A stretch of DNA of 64,000 nucleotides from Pseudomonas fluorescens NCIMB 11764 (lineage in GTDB: Bacteria > Pseudomonadota > Gammaproteobacteria > Pseudomonadales > Pseudomonadaceae): positions 3,802,001-3,866,000 of the forward strand of contig NZ_CP010945.1 of NCBI RefSeq assembly GCF_000293885.2, in the 5' to 3' direction. The notes beneath the pieces are model-generated. The model was not told the DNA's origin. It ran no database searches and was given only the letters and a program-made list of their open reading frames with translations. Shown one piece after another: positions 51,801-59,444 of the stretch. The number at the start of each line of letters is the position of its first letter. Positions within the stretch are counted from its first letter, which is position 1. Made by a program: the position numbers and the translations under genes.

Positions 51801-52216
51801 GTCCATTGCACTTCGGAGTAGTTGACGTAGAGCTTGCTCAAACGCGGGAAGACCAGCACGGCTTCGCCCACGTTGCTTTCGCGTTTGTTGGCGGTGATTT
51901 CGCCTTTTTCCCACAGCAGTTGGGTCACGATGCCGTTCTGGATTCGGTATTCGTGCATGACGGCTTGAGGTTTCTTGTCGACGATGACGTAGAGCCAGCC
52001 GTCGCGAATCAAGCGAATGCCCAGTGGGCGTGAAGCTGTTTTGTACGGCATCGCCAGTGCGCTGGATGGGTCGAGTCGTTCGACTAGACCGTAACGCAGA
52101 GGGATGAGCTGGATCTTGGCCTTCATCAGGGGGCAGCCGCCCATGGCGCACTTGCCGTCGTCCTTGCTTTTTGCAACGTTGTTCGGGCTTTTGCCGGCCG
52201 ATGTTGGCGTGGTCAT
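48896..52216 (-). CDS. T6SS effector of the VasX/BTH_I2691 type (pore-forming)
   Basis: Protein of 1106 residues. Residues of about 20-170 match the VasX N-terminal region (CPLMKAKIQLIPLRYGLVER, SRPLGIRLIRDGWLYVIVD). A long, mostly helical centre follows (EDLIETIEENAGDALEGAKM, LKNQIRQTLADERKGRSP). From about residue 740 there are at least four hydrophobic segments (VFASAAFVMQTINFYQVFI, STVGGGLAAAQGIAITSLSV, GALSPFAYIFSAVAAGTGMY, SIAAKANLIGLVLTGLQLGG) consistent with a colicin-like membrane-active domain. VasX depolarises target membranes. The start overlaps the DUF4123 adaptor gene by ATGA, and DUF6708 genes follow. Confidence 0.85.
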   Translation of the reverse strand: MTTPTSAGKSPNNVAKSKDDGKCAMGGCPLMKAKIQLIPLRYGLVERLDPSSALAMPYKTASRPLGIRLIRDGWLYVIVDKKPQAVMHEYRIQNGIVTQLLWEKGEITANKRESNVGEAVLVFPRLSKLYVNYSEVQWTAAKCAQVIKHKSEREYFMQAVDLTRADPEKGAANLLTPSQAEKWIAEVAEQPSKEPAITGAKPEESKDYLWEQTPHFKKTQLGALKKQVKSENEHDHLYLVVQDDLGVLRDLAEHQDLVTGWISDWSDAEANQKKYVFGCYIESLYTVTGETILNAAQGDPRFAKLKDETSEEQRQSIVDYVNVKNQTQYSGAGTHRGAIAASKSRMRTSLGPLHSKYEDLIETIEENAGDALEGAKMGQQGINDLIDRPAMEAFLKQQRAQLSRWNKRLDLISDDRANLISEERFQRSAWYFDPKFGDQLDTTLATEYACMRDICRTDKATEKLADLIEKQPGFTVPTFFTLSLTDQKDMHAKVTSFIKSLRDTYMAKDDYQGAQALSGKFGKLLTQNLAAAMQLSENGIVLGQLRDTAYEPAKQLRLAGALDEAMQALRSGQPLDPAKVLRRIPGSAWIDVLRAFGKGGITLEFASANQIATFKADIAKLTDLRQQMTSLKNQIRQTLADERKGRSPKGGYKTLVSRRKAIQQTVAPLEGRIAQAMSPVGDGPGKAAFKIKGLNNAQVLEFERMADDYRLKRPYKGLTGEVFKSVGGDVFASAAFVMQTINFYQVFIEVRSKAVWDTADTLSFFNALFSTVGGGLAAAQGIAITSLSVAIKNYTSAAGKIKLAAKLGKITGALSPFAYIFSAVAAGTGMYGEKGSAAKWTEALRSGNGAKLTGASMTLAGDSGQLALNGWAFARSGQSIYEAFTTVNQARALVWVKAGGQLLSIAAKANLIGLVLTGLQLGGEWLYNRNNKTALDTWLQKGPWGKQSANRSLIEERLLLADITAAPQVALQTINNKPMAVLRIPGITARELNDVEFGVSAYWLTNHQRNDWEAWSEPLLYQFNLLSAPDEPLRLGMDIFQHEANAQHGLAIALRYHPLAGDKSFREKRFETTTLNAQNGKLFSAVSVLKSRTTDAPWLLVNSDFL

Positions 52217-53112
52217 CCTTGGCTCCTGTGCAGGGTTTCAGCCCGTTCCTGGGCAATATCAGCGACCCGTTCGAGTCGCTGAGCGGACGTTTGTTCCGAC
52301 GGGGTCTTGAGTATTGCATCCAGGTCCGGATGCTCCTCCAGCGCTCGCTCGCCGAGGAACCCGTGAATGTTGGCGTAAAGAGTGATGTCGAGTTCGGTGT
52401 TGAAGCCGCGGTCGTACGAGGTCGATGCCAATGCGTGCAGGTGTTCCCAGCGCTGCAACGGCGTCAATTGTGCCTGATAGGACGGAAAGTATTCGTGCAT
52501 GTGTTGGTCGAGGCGCACGACGATGCTGCGGAAATTCACTTCGTCCAGTTGGCTGAGTTGCTCGTCGCTCAAGCGGTAGCGTTTGCTGTAGTTGGCTTCG
52601 GAGGCTTTGCCCGGTCGCTGGTTGATGTGCCAGCAGCCCAGCGCCGCGTCGGCGGTGACGATCTGTGAGCACGGGCCGAACAGGGTAGAGTCCTTGATGC
52701 TCTCGGCGTGGCTGAGCAACGCGTGGGCTACGGCAGGGTCGGCGACGCGCAGTAGGACCTCTTCACCCTGAGGGTGCATGACGCTGGTCAGCCAGCGGAA
52801 ATGCTCGACCATTTGCGCCCAGGGTTGATCGCTGAACACCAGGTAGCCCCACTCTTGGCGGGGTTCAGCCAGAAACTTCGCGAGGATGGGATTGTTCTGG
52901 GTGTTTATCCGGACAAGGCACGGTGAGAGATCGCCCAACTCGGCCCACTGAGTGCCGAGGTAGAGTGGCTCGAACACCGGATCGTCCGACCATTGATAAA
53001 GGTGCTGGGGCAGTTTTTCGACGCTGACGCCATCCAGCAGCAAACCGACGGTGCCATTCCACGGCAGGCCTTGAGGTAATCCGATCTCCAGCGGCCAGTC
53101 GGACTTAAGCAT
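52213..53112 (-). CDS. DUF4123 T6SS effector adaptor/chaperone (Tap/TEC)
   Basis: Protein of 299 residues. Features of the family are an N-terminal LLLDGVSVEKLPQHLYQW, PCLVRI, WGYLVFSDQPWAQMVEHFRW, LLRVADPAVAHALLSHA, and a C-terminal helical part (LSQLDEVNFRSIVVRLDQHM). DUF4123 proteins load a specific effector onto VgrG and are encoded between the two, exactly as here. Overlaps both neighbours by four to eight bases. Confidence 0.92.
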   Translation of the reverse strand: MLKSDWPLEIGLPQGLPWNGTVGLLLDGVSVEKLPQHLYQWSDDPVFEPLYLGTQWAELGDLSPCLVRINTQNNPILAKFLAEPRQEWGYLVFSDQPWAQMVEHFRWLTSVMHPQGEEVLLRVADPAVAHALLSHAESIKDSTLFGPCSQIVTADAALGCWHINQRPGKASEANYSKRYRLSDEQLSQLDEVNFRSIVVRLDQHMHEYFPSYQAQLTPLQRWEHLHALASTSYDRGFNTELDITLYANIHGFLGERALEEHPDLDAILKTPSEQTSAQRLERVADIAQERAETLHRSQG

Positions 53113-55147
53113 TTTGCGCCTCCAGTTTGGCCTTCTCGCAGATTGCGCAGATCGGCTTCTTCTGCATCAACGCTTGTCGCTGTGCCGGTACCAACAATTG
53201 CCCAGCCTTATCCGCATCCGCCTGCTTCAACACCCCCGGCAACAACGGCGCCGCTCCCGTTCCGCTGCCCGGCCCTCCACCGGAGTTCATGTTGATCACC
53301 GGCCCGCTCAGGGTCACGCCGCCCGCATCGATCTTGATGAAGCTGCCGCCACCAATGAGTGTCAATTCGCTCCCGGCCTCAAGCACCACTTTCATGCCGC
53401 TGCTCAGGTGGATTTCCTGGCCCGCATCGATGAATTGCCCGGTGCCGATCTTGATGTGCTGGTTCACGCCCACGGTCAGGTGGTCGTTGGCGCGGGCTTC
53501 GACTTTGCGGTCTTCATAAACGGTGTGGTGTTCTTCTGCCTTGAATTCGCTGTAGCTGTTTTTCTCGACGGTGTCGTGGCGTTCGTTGCCGACGCGGATT
53601 TTCTGGTCGTGTTCGACGTTTTCGTCCCAGTCGCGCTGGGCGTGGAGGAAGATCTGCTCCTGGCCTTTCTTGTCTTCGATGCGCAGTTCGTTGAAGCCTG
53701 CGCCGCCCGGTGAGCTGAGGGTTTTGAAGGTGGTGCGGGTCTTGTTCGCCGGCAGGGCGTACGGGACGACGTTTTCCTTGTGGTACAGGCAGCCGCTGAT
53801 CAGCGGCTGGTCGGGGTCGCCTTCAAGGAAAGTGACGAGCACTTCCATGCCGATCCGTGGGATGGCGATGCCACCGTAGTGTGCGCCGGCCCAGGCAGAG
53901 GAGACGCGCAGCCAGCAGCTGGTCTTGTCGTCGGCCTGACCTTCGCGGTCCCAGTGGAATTGCACTTTGACGCGGCCGTACTGGTCGCAGTGGATCTCTT
54001 CACCTTTGGGGCCGGTGACCACCGCACTCTGGCTGCCGAGGATGCGCGGTTTTTTCTGCGTCAGCGGTGGGCGATTCGGCACGTCCCACGGCGTGGCCTG
54101 GAAGCGGTTGCGATAACCCTGGTGGAAATCGTCTTTCAGGTTGGTGGTGCTGCTGGTGACCGACTCTTCCAGCACTTGCGGCTGTTTGCCTTCGTGCAGG
54201 ACTTCGGTCAGCAGCCACAGGTCGTTCCATTTGGCTTTCGGGTGTTGGGTCAGGGCCAGGAAGTGGCCGCTGACCAGCAACGGCTGATCGCTTTTGCCTT
54301 CGGCCAGCTGGAAGTCGCTGCGGTGGCGTTCGAGGGCGCGTTTGGCCAGGTGCTTGCCGCGTTCGCGGTCGATGAAACGACCGGGATAGTCGTAGTCTTC
54401 GAGATCGGGCAGGGCGTCGCCGCGGTTTTCACTTTCGAGGGTGATGCGCGGTTTTTCGAAGTCGTAGTCGCGGCGGGTGATGCGGCTGGTGCGGGTTTCC
54501 AGGCGCAGGTCGAAGCGTTTGATCACCGGGTCGTTGGCGACCATGCCGGAGTCTTGCTGATAGGCCACCGGCGCGAGTTTCGGGAACACCGTCTGGTCAT
54601 CGCCGAACACCAGTTTGTGGGCCGTGGCGCTGTGCTGGAAGTGGTAGTGGATACCTTCTTCCTCGCACAGGCGCTGGATGAACTGCAGGTCCGATTCATC
54701 GTACTGAACGCAGTAGATGCGTTCAGGATAAATCGCCCCGACCTTGAATGCGTAGGCATTGCTCTGGATGCCATGTTCTTCGAGGACCTGGCCGATGATT
54801 TTCGGCACCGTGAGGTTCTGGAAGATGCGCTGGTTGATGCGATGCGCCAGGTAGGACAGTTGCGGGCGCAGGGTCACCGCGTAGCGGGTCAGGCGCTTGC
54901 CGGAATCCCCCTGGGCGGCGCGATAGATCTGGCCATGAATGCCGCTGCCGTCGGGCGAGAGCTGCAAAAAGGCCGGTTTGTGCAGCAGGGTCTCGAGGTC
55001 CAGGGACGGCTTTTCGCTGACCAGTTCCACCTCAAACACAAACGGCTGGCTGATGGCTTCCCGACCTTGCAGGGACAGGACCTGGAAGTCGTTGGAAAGA
55101 CCTTCGATGGTCAGGGCAAAGTGAGTCTGATTGGCCGGCGCGAACAT
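53105..55147 (-). CDS. vgrG: T6SS spike protein VgrG (TssI)
   Basis: Protein of 680 residues. The ATG at 55147 is chosen because GAGGAACAAGGG precedes it and MFAPANQTHFALTIEGL is a standard VgrG start; the longer frame to 55261 encodes no leader. gp27-like head (QVLSLQGREAISQPFVFEVE), gp5 OB-fold (KVQFHWDREGQADDKTSCWL, SSAWAGAHYGGIAIPRIGME, EVLVTFLEGDPDQPLISGCL) and a beta-helix with DUF2345-like repeats. The C-terminus carries a linker and CAICEKA, a tail type that often binds DUF4123-loaded effectors. Stop overlaps the adaptor start. Confidence 0.95.
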   Translation of the reverse strand: MFAPANQTHFALTIEGLSNDFQVLSLQGREAISQPFVFEVELVSEKPSLDLETLLHKPAFLQLSPDGSGIHGQIYRAAQGDSGKRLTRYAVTLRPQLSYLAHRINQRIFQNLTVPKIIGQVLEEHGIQSNAYAFKVGAIYPERIYCVQYDESDLQFIQRLCEEEGIHYHFQHSATAHKLVFGDDQTVFPKLAPVAYQQDSGMVANDPVIKRFDLRLETRTSRITRRDYDFEKPRITLESENRGDALPDLEDYDYPGRFIDRERGKHLAKRALERHRSDFQLAEGKSDQPLLVSGHFLALTQHPKAKWNDLWLLTEVLHEGKQPQVLEESVTSSTTNLKDDFHQGYRNRFQATPWDVPNRPPLTQKKPRILGSQSAVVTGPKGEEIHCDQYGRVKVQFHWDREGQADDKTSCWLRVSSAWAGAHYGGIAIPRIGMEVLVTFLEGDPDQPLISGCLYHKENVVPYALPANKTRTTFKTLSSPGGAGFNELRIEDKKGQEQIFLHAQRDWDENVEHDQKIRVGNERHDTVEKNSYSEFKAEEHHTVYEDRKVEARANDHLTVGVNQHIKIGTGQFIDAGQEIHLSSGMKVVLEAGSELTLIGGGSFIKIDAGGVTLSGPVINMNSGGGPGSGTGAAPLLPGVLKQADADKAGQLLVPAQRQALMQKKPICAICEKAKLEAQNA

Positions 55148-55274
55148 CCCTTGTTCCTCGTGTGCACTGCGGCGTTCGTCGACCGCAAGGCGGATCAACG
55201 CACGCGAAATTCTGGAGGGGCGTAAACAACATCGACCAGCAGAGCTGGCCGATGTTTGCAACGATCAGCCGTAA

Positions 55275-55790
55275 TTAAACGACTGGAGCACGCCAGTCAT
55301 CGGAACCCGAAGTACCGGATACTTCGTGGGTCCAGGTGATTTTGCGATAGGTGAACTGCACTTCTTCCAGGTGGGTGAAGTGCGAGTTGCCTGGATCCTG
55401 GCAGTTGTGCATTTTGTTGTTGATGGCGACGATGATGGCGTCTTCCAGTTTGGTGGTGTAGTAGTGCTCTTGAGTACCTTGAGCCGAAGTACGGAACCAC
55501 TGGATAACGATTTCGCTCATGCGCTCGCCGGAGGTCAGAGCCGCCTGCAGCAGTGGCGAGGCCTTGTCGTAGACCTTGGTGATCACGACTGGCTTGTGTA
55601 CGCGCTGACCGGTCGGCTGGCCGGATTGCGGGTCACGCGGGATGATCACGTCGTGGCTGAAAGCCTGAACCATGACCTGGTCTTCGTGACCTTCCTGGTA
55701 GGTGTTGCCAACCGAGTCGGCGGTGAATGCGCCGGCAGTGATCAGGCCTTGTTTTTCGCCAGTGACGGACATGTACGCTGGTGTTGCCAT
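55275..55790 (-). CDS. hcp: T6SS tube protein Hcp (TssD)
   Basis: Protein of 171 residues. Sequence begins MATPAYMSVTGEKQGLITAG, with QVMVQAFSHDVIIPRDPQSG, RVHKPVVITKVYDKASPLLQ and the C-terminal EVQFTYRKITWTHEVSGTSG, standard for the Hcp1/EvpC family. It forms hexameric rings of the tube and also carries small effectors. It starts the effector operon; VgrG follows after about 125 bp. A sigma54-type promoter and palindromes lie upstream. Confidence 0.95.
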   Translation of the reverse strand: MATPAYMSVTGEKQGLITAGAFTADSVGNTYQEGHEDQVMVQAFSHDVIIPRDPQSGQPTGQRVHKPVVITKVYDKASPLLQAALTSGERMSEIVIQWFRTSAQGTQEHYYTTKLEDAIIVAINNKMHNCQDPGNSHFTHLEEVQFTYRKITWTHEVSGTSGSDDWRAPVV

Positions 55791-55858
55791 GGATGCTCTC
55801 CTTGCTGAATAAGTGAGGTGCCCGGGAGGCGATATCGCCCGGTGGGTGCATGACTGTT

Positions 55859-55874
55859 ATCAAGGTCCGTGCCA
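55859..55874 (-). promoter_or_regulatory. Sigma54-type promoter of hcp
   Basis: On the minus strand TGGCACG-GACC-TTGAT: the -24 element is a perfect match, and the -12 has TTGA in place of TTGC. Transcription would begin about 58 bp before the hcp ATG. hcp/vgrG genes are known sigma54 targets in several T6SS. A 12-bp palindrome GGCGATATCGCC (55828-55839) lies in the leader. Confidence 0.6.
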
Positions 55875-55960
55875 TAAACGACTAAAGTTATATAAATCAG
55901 TGTGTTATGTATGTTATTGGCCACTGAAAAAGCTTACCGGGCAACGTTCACCCCTGAATG

Positions 55961-56082
55961 TGCGCAAGAACTTGCGCAGCACTGCGCAACTTCTTGCGCA
56001 CTGGGCCGGAAGGCCTGAAAAGTCGGGCGCTCAGCCCTTAAGTAACGTGTCTCGCCGTATCGATTGCGCAACTTCTTGCGCA
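55961..56082. promoter_or_regulatory. Three 18-bp palindromes TGCGCAA-N4-TTGCGCA upstream of hcp
   Basis: Copies at 55961-55978 (spacer GAAC), 55983-56000 (CTTC) and 56065-56082 (CTTC). Centres lie about 95, 117 and 199 bp upstream of the hcp -24 element; the first two are 22 bp apart. Distances are those of enhancer-binding sites for a sigma54 activator. The same gap precedes the DJ-1 gene in the other direction, so dual control is possible. Confidence 0.65.
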
Positions 56083-56200
56083 TCAAGGCGGTTGGCCATC
56101 ACGCAGAGAGCCTCTGTGAAAAGTGCAACGAACGACGCAGTCTGATGGTCAAATCCAGCGCCGAGGTGACTGAACATTTTCCGAATTCAAGGAGCGCGAC

Positions 56201-56878
56201 ATGAAAATCCTGATGGTTCTGACATCCCACGATCAATTGGGTGACACGGGTAAGAAAACCGGCTTCTGGCTGGAGGAGTTCGCCGCACCGTATTTCGCTT
56301 TCAAGGATGCTGGCGCTCAGCTGACGCTGGTGTCGCCCAAGGGCGGGCAGCCCCCGTTGGACCCGAAGAGCGACGAGCCGGACGCGCAAACCGCGGCCAC
56401 CGATCGCTTCCGCAAAGACTCCGCGGCCCAGTCGGCATTGGCATCGACCGCGCTGCTGAGCAGTGTGAGGGCTGACGATTACGATGCGGTTTTCTATCCG
56501 GGCGGCCATGGCCCGTTGTGGGATCTGGCCGAAGACAATAACTCGATCGCGTTGATCGAGGCGCTGTACAAGGCAGGCAAACCGGTGGCGGCGGTCTGTC
56601 ACGCGCCGGGCGTGTTGCGTCACGTCAAGGGTGCGGATGGTCAGCCGCTGGTCAAGGGCAAGCGGGTGACGGGTTTCACCAACTCCGAGGAGGAGGCGGT
56701 GCAACTGACGAACGTTGTGCCGTTTCTGGTGGAGGACATGCTCAAGGAGAAGGGCGGGATTTATTCCAAGGGCGATGACTGGGCGAGTTATGTGGTGACC
56801 GATGGTCTGCTGCTGACCGGTCAGAATCCGGCTTCGTCCGAGGCCACGGCGGAAGCGTTGTTGGCGATGTTGAAATAG
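56201..56878 (+). CDS. DJ-1/PfpI family protein (HchA-like glyoxalase III/deglycase or protease)
   Basis: Protein of 225 residues with AAGGAG before the ATG. The nucleophile elbow is AAVCHAPGVLRHV with Cys133, the oxyanion and Glu environment in FYPGGHGPLWDL, and the GKRVTGFTNSEEEAVQL region of HchA-like members. Members detoxify methylglyoxal or repair glycated proteins. Transcribed away from the T6SS operon. Confidence 0.85.
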   Translation: MKILMVLTSHDQLGDTGKKTGFWLEEFAAPYFAFKDAGAQLTLVSPKGGQPPLDPKSDEPDAQTAATDRFRKDSAAQSALASTALLSSVRADDYDAVFYPGGHGPLWDLAEDNNSIALIEALYKAGKPVAAVCHAPGVLRHVKGADGQPLVKGKRVTGFTNSEEEAVQLTNVVPFLVEDMLKEKGGIYSKGDDWASYVVTDGLLLTGQNPASSEATAEALLAMLK

Positions 56879-56882
56879 GATC

Positions 56883-56959
56883 AAAAGATCGCAGCCTGCG
56901 GCAGCTCCTACAGGAATCCACATTCCCCTGTAGAAGCTGCCGCAGGCTGCGATCTTTTT
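56883..56959. repeat. REP-type palindrome acting as bidirectional terminator
   Basis: Near-perfect 32-bp arms (56883-56914, 56928-56959) contain AGATCGCAGCCTGCGGCAGC and end in T-runs in both directions. It lies between the convergent DJ-1 and hglS genes and would stop both transcripts. The core is a widespread Pseudomonas intergenic repeat. Confidence 0.85.
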
Positions 56960-56974
56960 TGCATTGTTAATGAC

Positions 56975-58354
56975 TCAATTGTTCAACGCTGCAAAACACG
57001 CTTCGATCGAACGCCGCTGCGTCTCGGCATACAACCCCAACTCGTCGATGGTCGATCGCCCAAGGGCCTTCTCGAACGCTTGCCGATTCGAATGCTCGCC
57101 ATAGTGGGTCTGCGCCGCATCCCCCAGGTTTGACTGAAAAATCCCCGCTGCGCTGACGGGCAGGAAATCTTCGTAAACCAGTGGTTCAACCCGCAAATAA
57201 CCGCCGCTGAGCAGATCTTCCAGCGACGAAGACTTAAGCGCTTCCGCCCCTTGGCCTTTTTCCGTAACGAAATAGCGAAAATACGCCAGTTCCTGCTGAC
57301 GCATTCCCTCAATGGTGTCAGGAAATTCGCTGAAGTGCTGCGTCATCAGCGCGTTGTAGCGTGCGGCGTTGGCTTCGTTGGGGAAGTCCTTGAGTTCGTC
57401 ACGGGCAGCGTTGAGCAAACGGTCATAAAGCGCCCGACCTTTGGGCGTGAGCGCGGCACCGCGCTGCTCGATCTCGCCGAACCGGGCACTGTGGCTGCCG
57501 TGACTTTCGGCTTGATCGGTGAAGGCAACGGGTTCGTCCAGCGCCTTGAAACTGGTCTGGCGCAGCAGGATCGGACACTGACGGCGGGGCGGGCCTTCGA
57601 TCACCGCTTTGGGGGTGATGCCGTGGGCGGGCATTTGCGCCTGCACAATGTCGATGTCCAGGGTGCGCGGCGTCAGGTGGTTGATATGCGGGCCCTTGAA
57701 TGCCACGACATCGGCGATCAGGCGATGCTGGGCGCTGAGTTTCCGGTATTGCTCGGCGGTGACCGTGGCGCTGTGGTGCCAACGGAAGGTTTCCAGCGCC
57801 TGCAGAACGAACTCCTGCGCCTCTTGTTCGGTGAGGCCTCCCTCGGACTCGGCGCGTTCGATGAGGGACAGCGCAGTGGGCGTGAAGATCGAGCGCTTAT
57901 CCAGCACCGATTGGGCAAAGGCACGCAGTTCCGGGTCTTCGATCAACTCCAGACGCAGCAGCGAGGTAAACACCCGAAACGGGCTGACCTGCAACGCGGC
58001 CTCATGCACCGCGCGGAACGCCGTGGAGTGCACCGGTACGCCGGCCGGGGTCAAGTCGTAGTAGCCAACGGGCTGCATGCCCATCACCGCGAACAGTCGG
58101 GCGAGAGTCGCCAGTTCAGCGGCCGTGCCGACGCGAATGGCGCCATGGCGCTCCAGGTCCAGACGCTGGATTTCGCCCGTGCTGTTCAACTGCCGGGCGA
58201 TCTGCGGTTCGCTGTCCAGCACATGGCGGTTGGTCTGTTCCACCAGTTCCATCAACGCGCCGTACAGCGGCACTTCTTCGCGGTACATGTCGGACATCGC
58301 TTTGGAGAAGCGTTGGCGGATCAGGTCAGGGCTGACAAAGCTTGGGTGGCTCAT
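56975..58354 (-). CDS. hglS: 2-oxoadipate dioxygenase/decarboxylase (hydroxyglutarate synthase)
   Basis: Protein of 459 residues of the DUF1338/VOC superfamily. Residues known to bind iron and substrate in P. putida HglS are found at identical numbers: His70 and Arg74 (ERHGAIRVG), His226 (GPHINHLTPR) and Glu294 (RFGEIEQRG). It converts 2-oxoadipate to D-2-hydroxyglutarate in D-lysine catabolism, cytoplasmic. Single gene, convergent with the DJ-1 gene. Confidence 0.92.
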   Translation of the reverse strand: MSHPSFVSPDLIRQRFSKAMSDMYREEVPLYGALMELVEQTNRHVLDSEPQIARQLNSTGEIQRLDLERHGAIRVGTAAELATLARLFAVMGMQPVGYYDLTPAGVPVHSTAFRAVHEAALQVSPFRVFTSLLRLELIEDPELRAFAQSVLDKRSIFTPTALSLIERAESEGGLTEQEAQEFVLQALETFRWHHSATVTAEQYRKLSAQHRLIADVVAFKGPHINHLTPRTLDIDIVQAQMPAHGITPKAVIEGPPRRQCPILLRQTSFKALDEPVAFTDQAESHGSHSARFGEIEQRGAALTPKGRALYDRLLNAARDELKDFPNEANAARYNALMTQHFSEFPDTIEGMRQQELAYFRYFVTEKGQGAEALKSSSLEDLLSGGYLRVEPLVYEDFLPVSAAGIFQSNLGDAAQTHYGEHSNRQAFEKALGRSTIDELGLYAETQRRSIEACFAALNN

Positions 58355-58480
58355 GAAAAAATTCCAGGCGCGGTGACGTGAAGGATGGGGGAAAAGATCG
58401 CAGCCTTCAGCGGCGCCGACAAACGAAGAATCTTACGGACTTCATTCTGCAAAGGACTGCTATAGCCAGCTTGGCAGGTG

Positions 58481-59422
58481 TTACACGTGGAGTTGAGTGC
58501 GCTGGGATGCCAAAAACTCACGATACAGCCGCGCCGTACCCGCCGGTGCCTCGACCATCGGCATATGGCCGACACCTTCCCAGATTTCCACCCGCAGGTC
58601 TTCGATGCCTTTGCTCCAGATCGCCACGCTGCTGACGTCGATCAAGCGGTCCTTGCGCCCCCACAGCAACAGCGCCGGGCATTTGATGTCGGGCAGCTTC
58701 GGCTCCATTGGCGGGCTGGCACGGAAGTCCCTGAAGATTTCTTCCAATTCATCCCGAGACTGTTCATAACGCTGGGCGATGGCGTCCAGCACCACGCCGG
58801 GCACCCATGGCGGCTCGGCCATGGTCATGGCGTAGAAGCGCCGGAATTCTTCCCGGGAGTTAATCAGGAACGGGTTGTGGCCCTTGGCCAGATGGCGTTC
58901 CAGGTCACTGATTTCGGGCGCGGTGACACCGGCCGGGTCGATCAGGGCAACCGAGGCGATGCGGTCCGGGTAAGTCGCCGCGAGCCACGCCGCCATGTAG
59001 CCGCCCATCGAGTTGCCGATCACATGCACCTTCTCGACGCCGCAGACATCAAGCAACTGGATCATCCGCTTTGCCTGCAAGGGAATGTCGTAACCACCGC
59101 CGGCCTTGAAGCCGGTTTCGCCATGCCCGGCGATGTCGGGGATGATGACCCGGTAAGTGCCGACGAAATGCCGGGCGAAGCGCAGCCAGATGTTCTTGTC
59201 AGCGCTGTAGCCGTGCAGCATCAGCACGCTGCTTGAGGCTTCGTACGGTCCGCCCTGCCAGGTCGAAACGGTCATTTCGGCAATCGGCACGACGATCTTG
59301 TGCAGCCGATACAGCCTGGCTTCGGCCGCCATGTTCAAGTCATAGAGCCAGTGACCGATGGCCGGGTAGCTCAACCAGCTCCAGGCCACGAAAACCGCGA
59401 TTGCGACAACCAACAAAAGCAT
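58481..59422 (-). CDS. Membrane-anchored alpha/beta hydrolase (lipase/esterase-like)
   Basis: Protein of 313 residues with an N-terminal membrane helix (MLLLVVAIAVFVAWSWL). Oxyanion region LMLHGYSADKNIW, nucleophile elbow GNSMGG (Ser138), acid in WGRKDRLIDVS and His in WEGVGHMPMVEAP complete the triad. Probably a carboxylesterase or lipase facing the periplasm. The flavin monooxygenase gene upstream on the same strand is only 22 bp away, so they may form an operon in which the esterase hydrolyses Baeyer-Villiger esters; this is inference. Confidence 0.85.
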   Translation of the reverse strand: MLLLVVAIAVFVAWSWLSYPAIGHWLYDLNMAAEARLYRLHKIVVPIAEMTVSTWQGGPYEASSSVLMLHGYSADKNIWLRFARHFVGTYRVIIPDIAGHGETGFKAGGGYDIPLQAKRMIQLLDVCGVEKVHVIGNSMGGYMAAWLAATYPDRIASVALIDPAGVTAPEISDLERHLAKGHNPFLINSREEFRRFYAMTMAEPPWVPGVVLDAIAQRYEQSRDELEEIFRDFRASPPMEPKLPDIKCPALLLWGRKDRLIDVSSVAIWSKGIEDLRVEIWEGVGHMPMVEAPAGTARLYREFLASQRTQLHV

Positions 59423-59444
59423 CAGGCGTCTCCCTTCTCTCTGA

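Noticed and set aside
53780..55225. Plus-strand open frame of 481 codons opposite vgrG
   Set aside because: Antisense shadow of VgrG.
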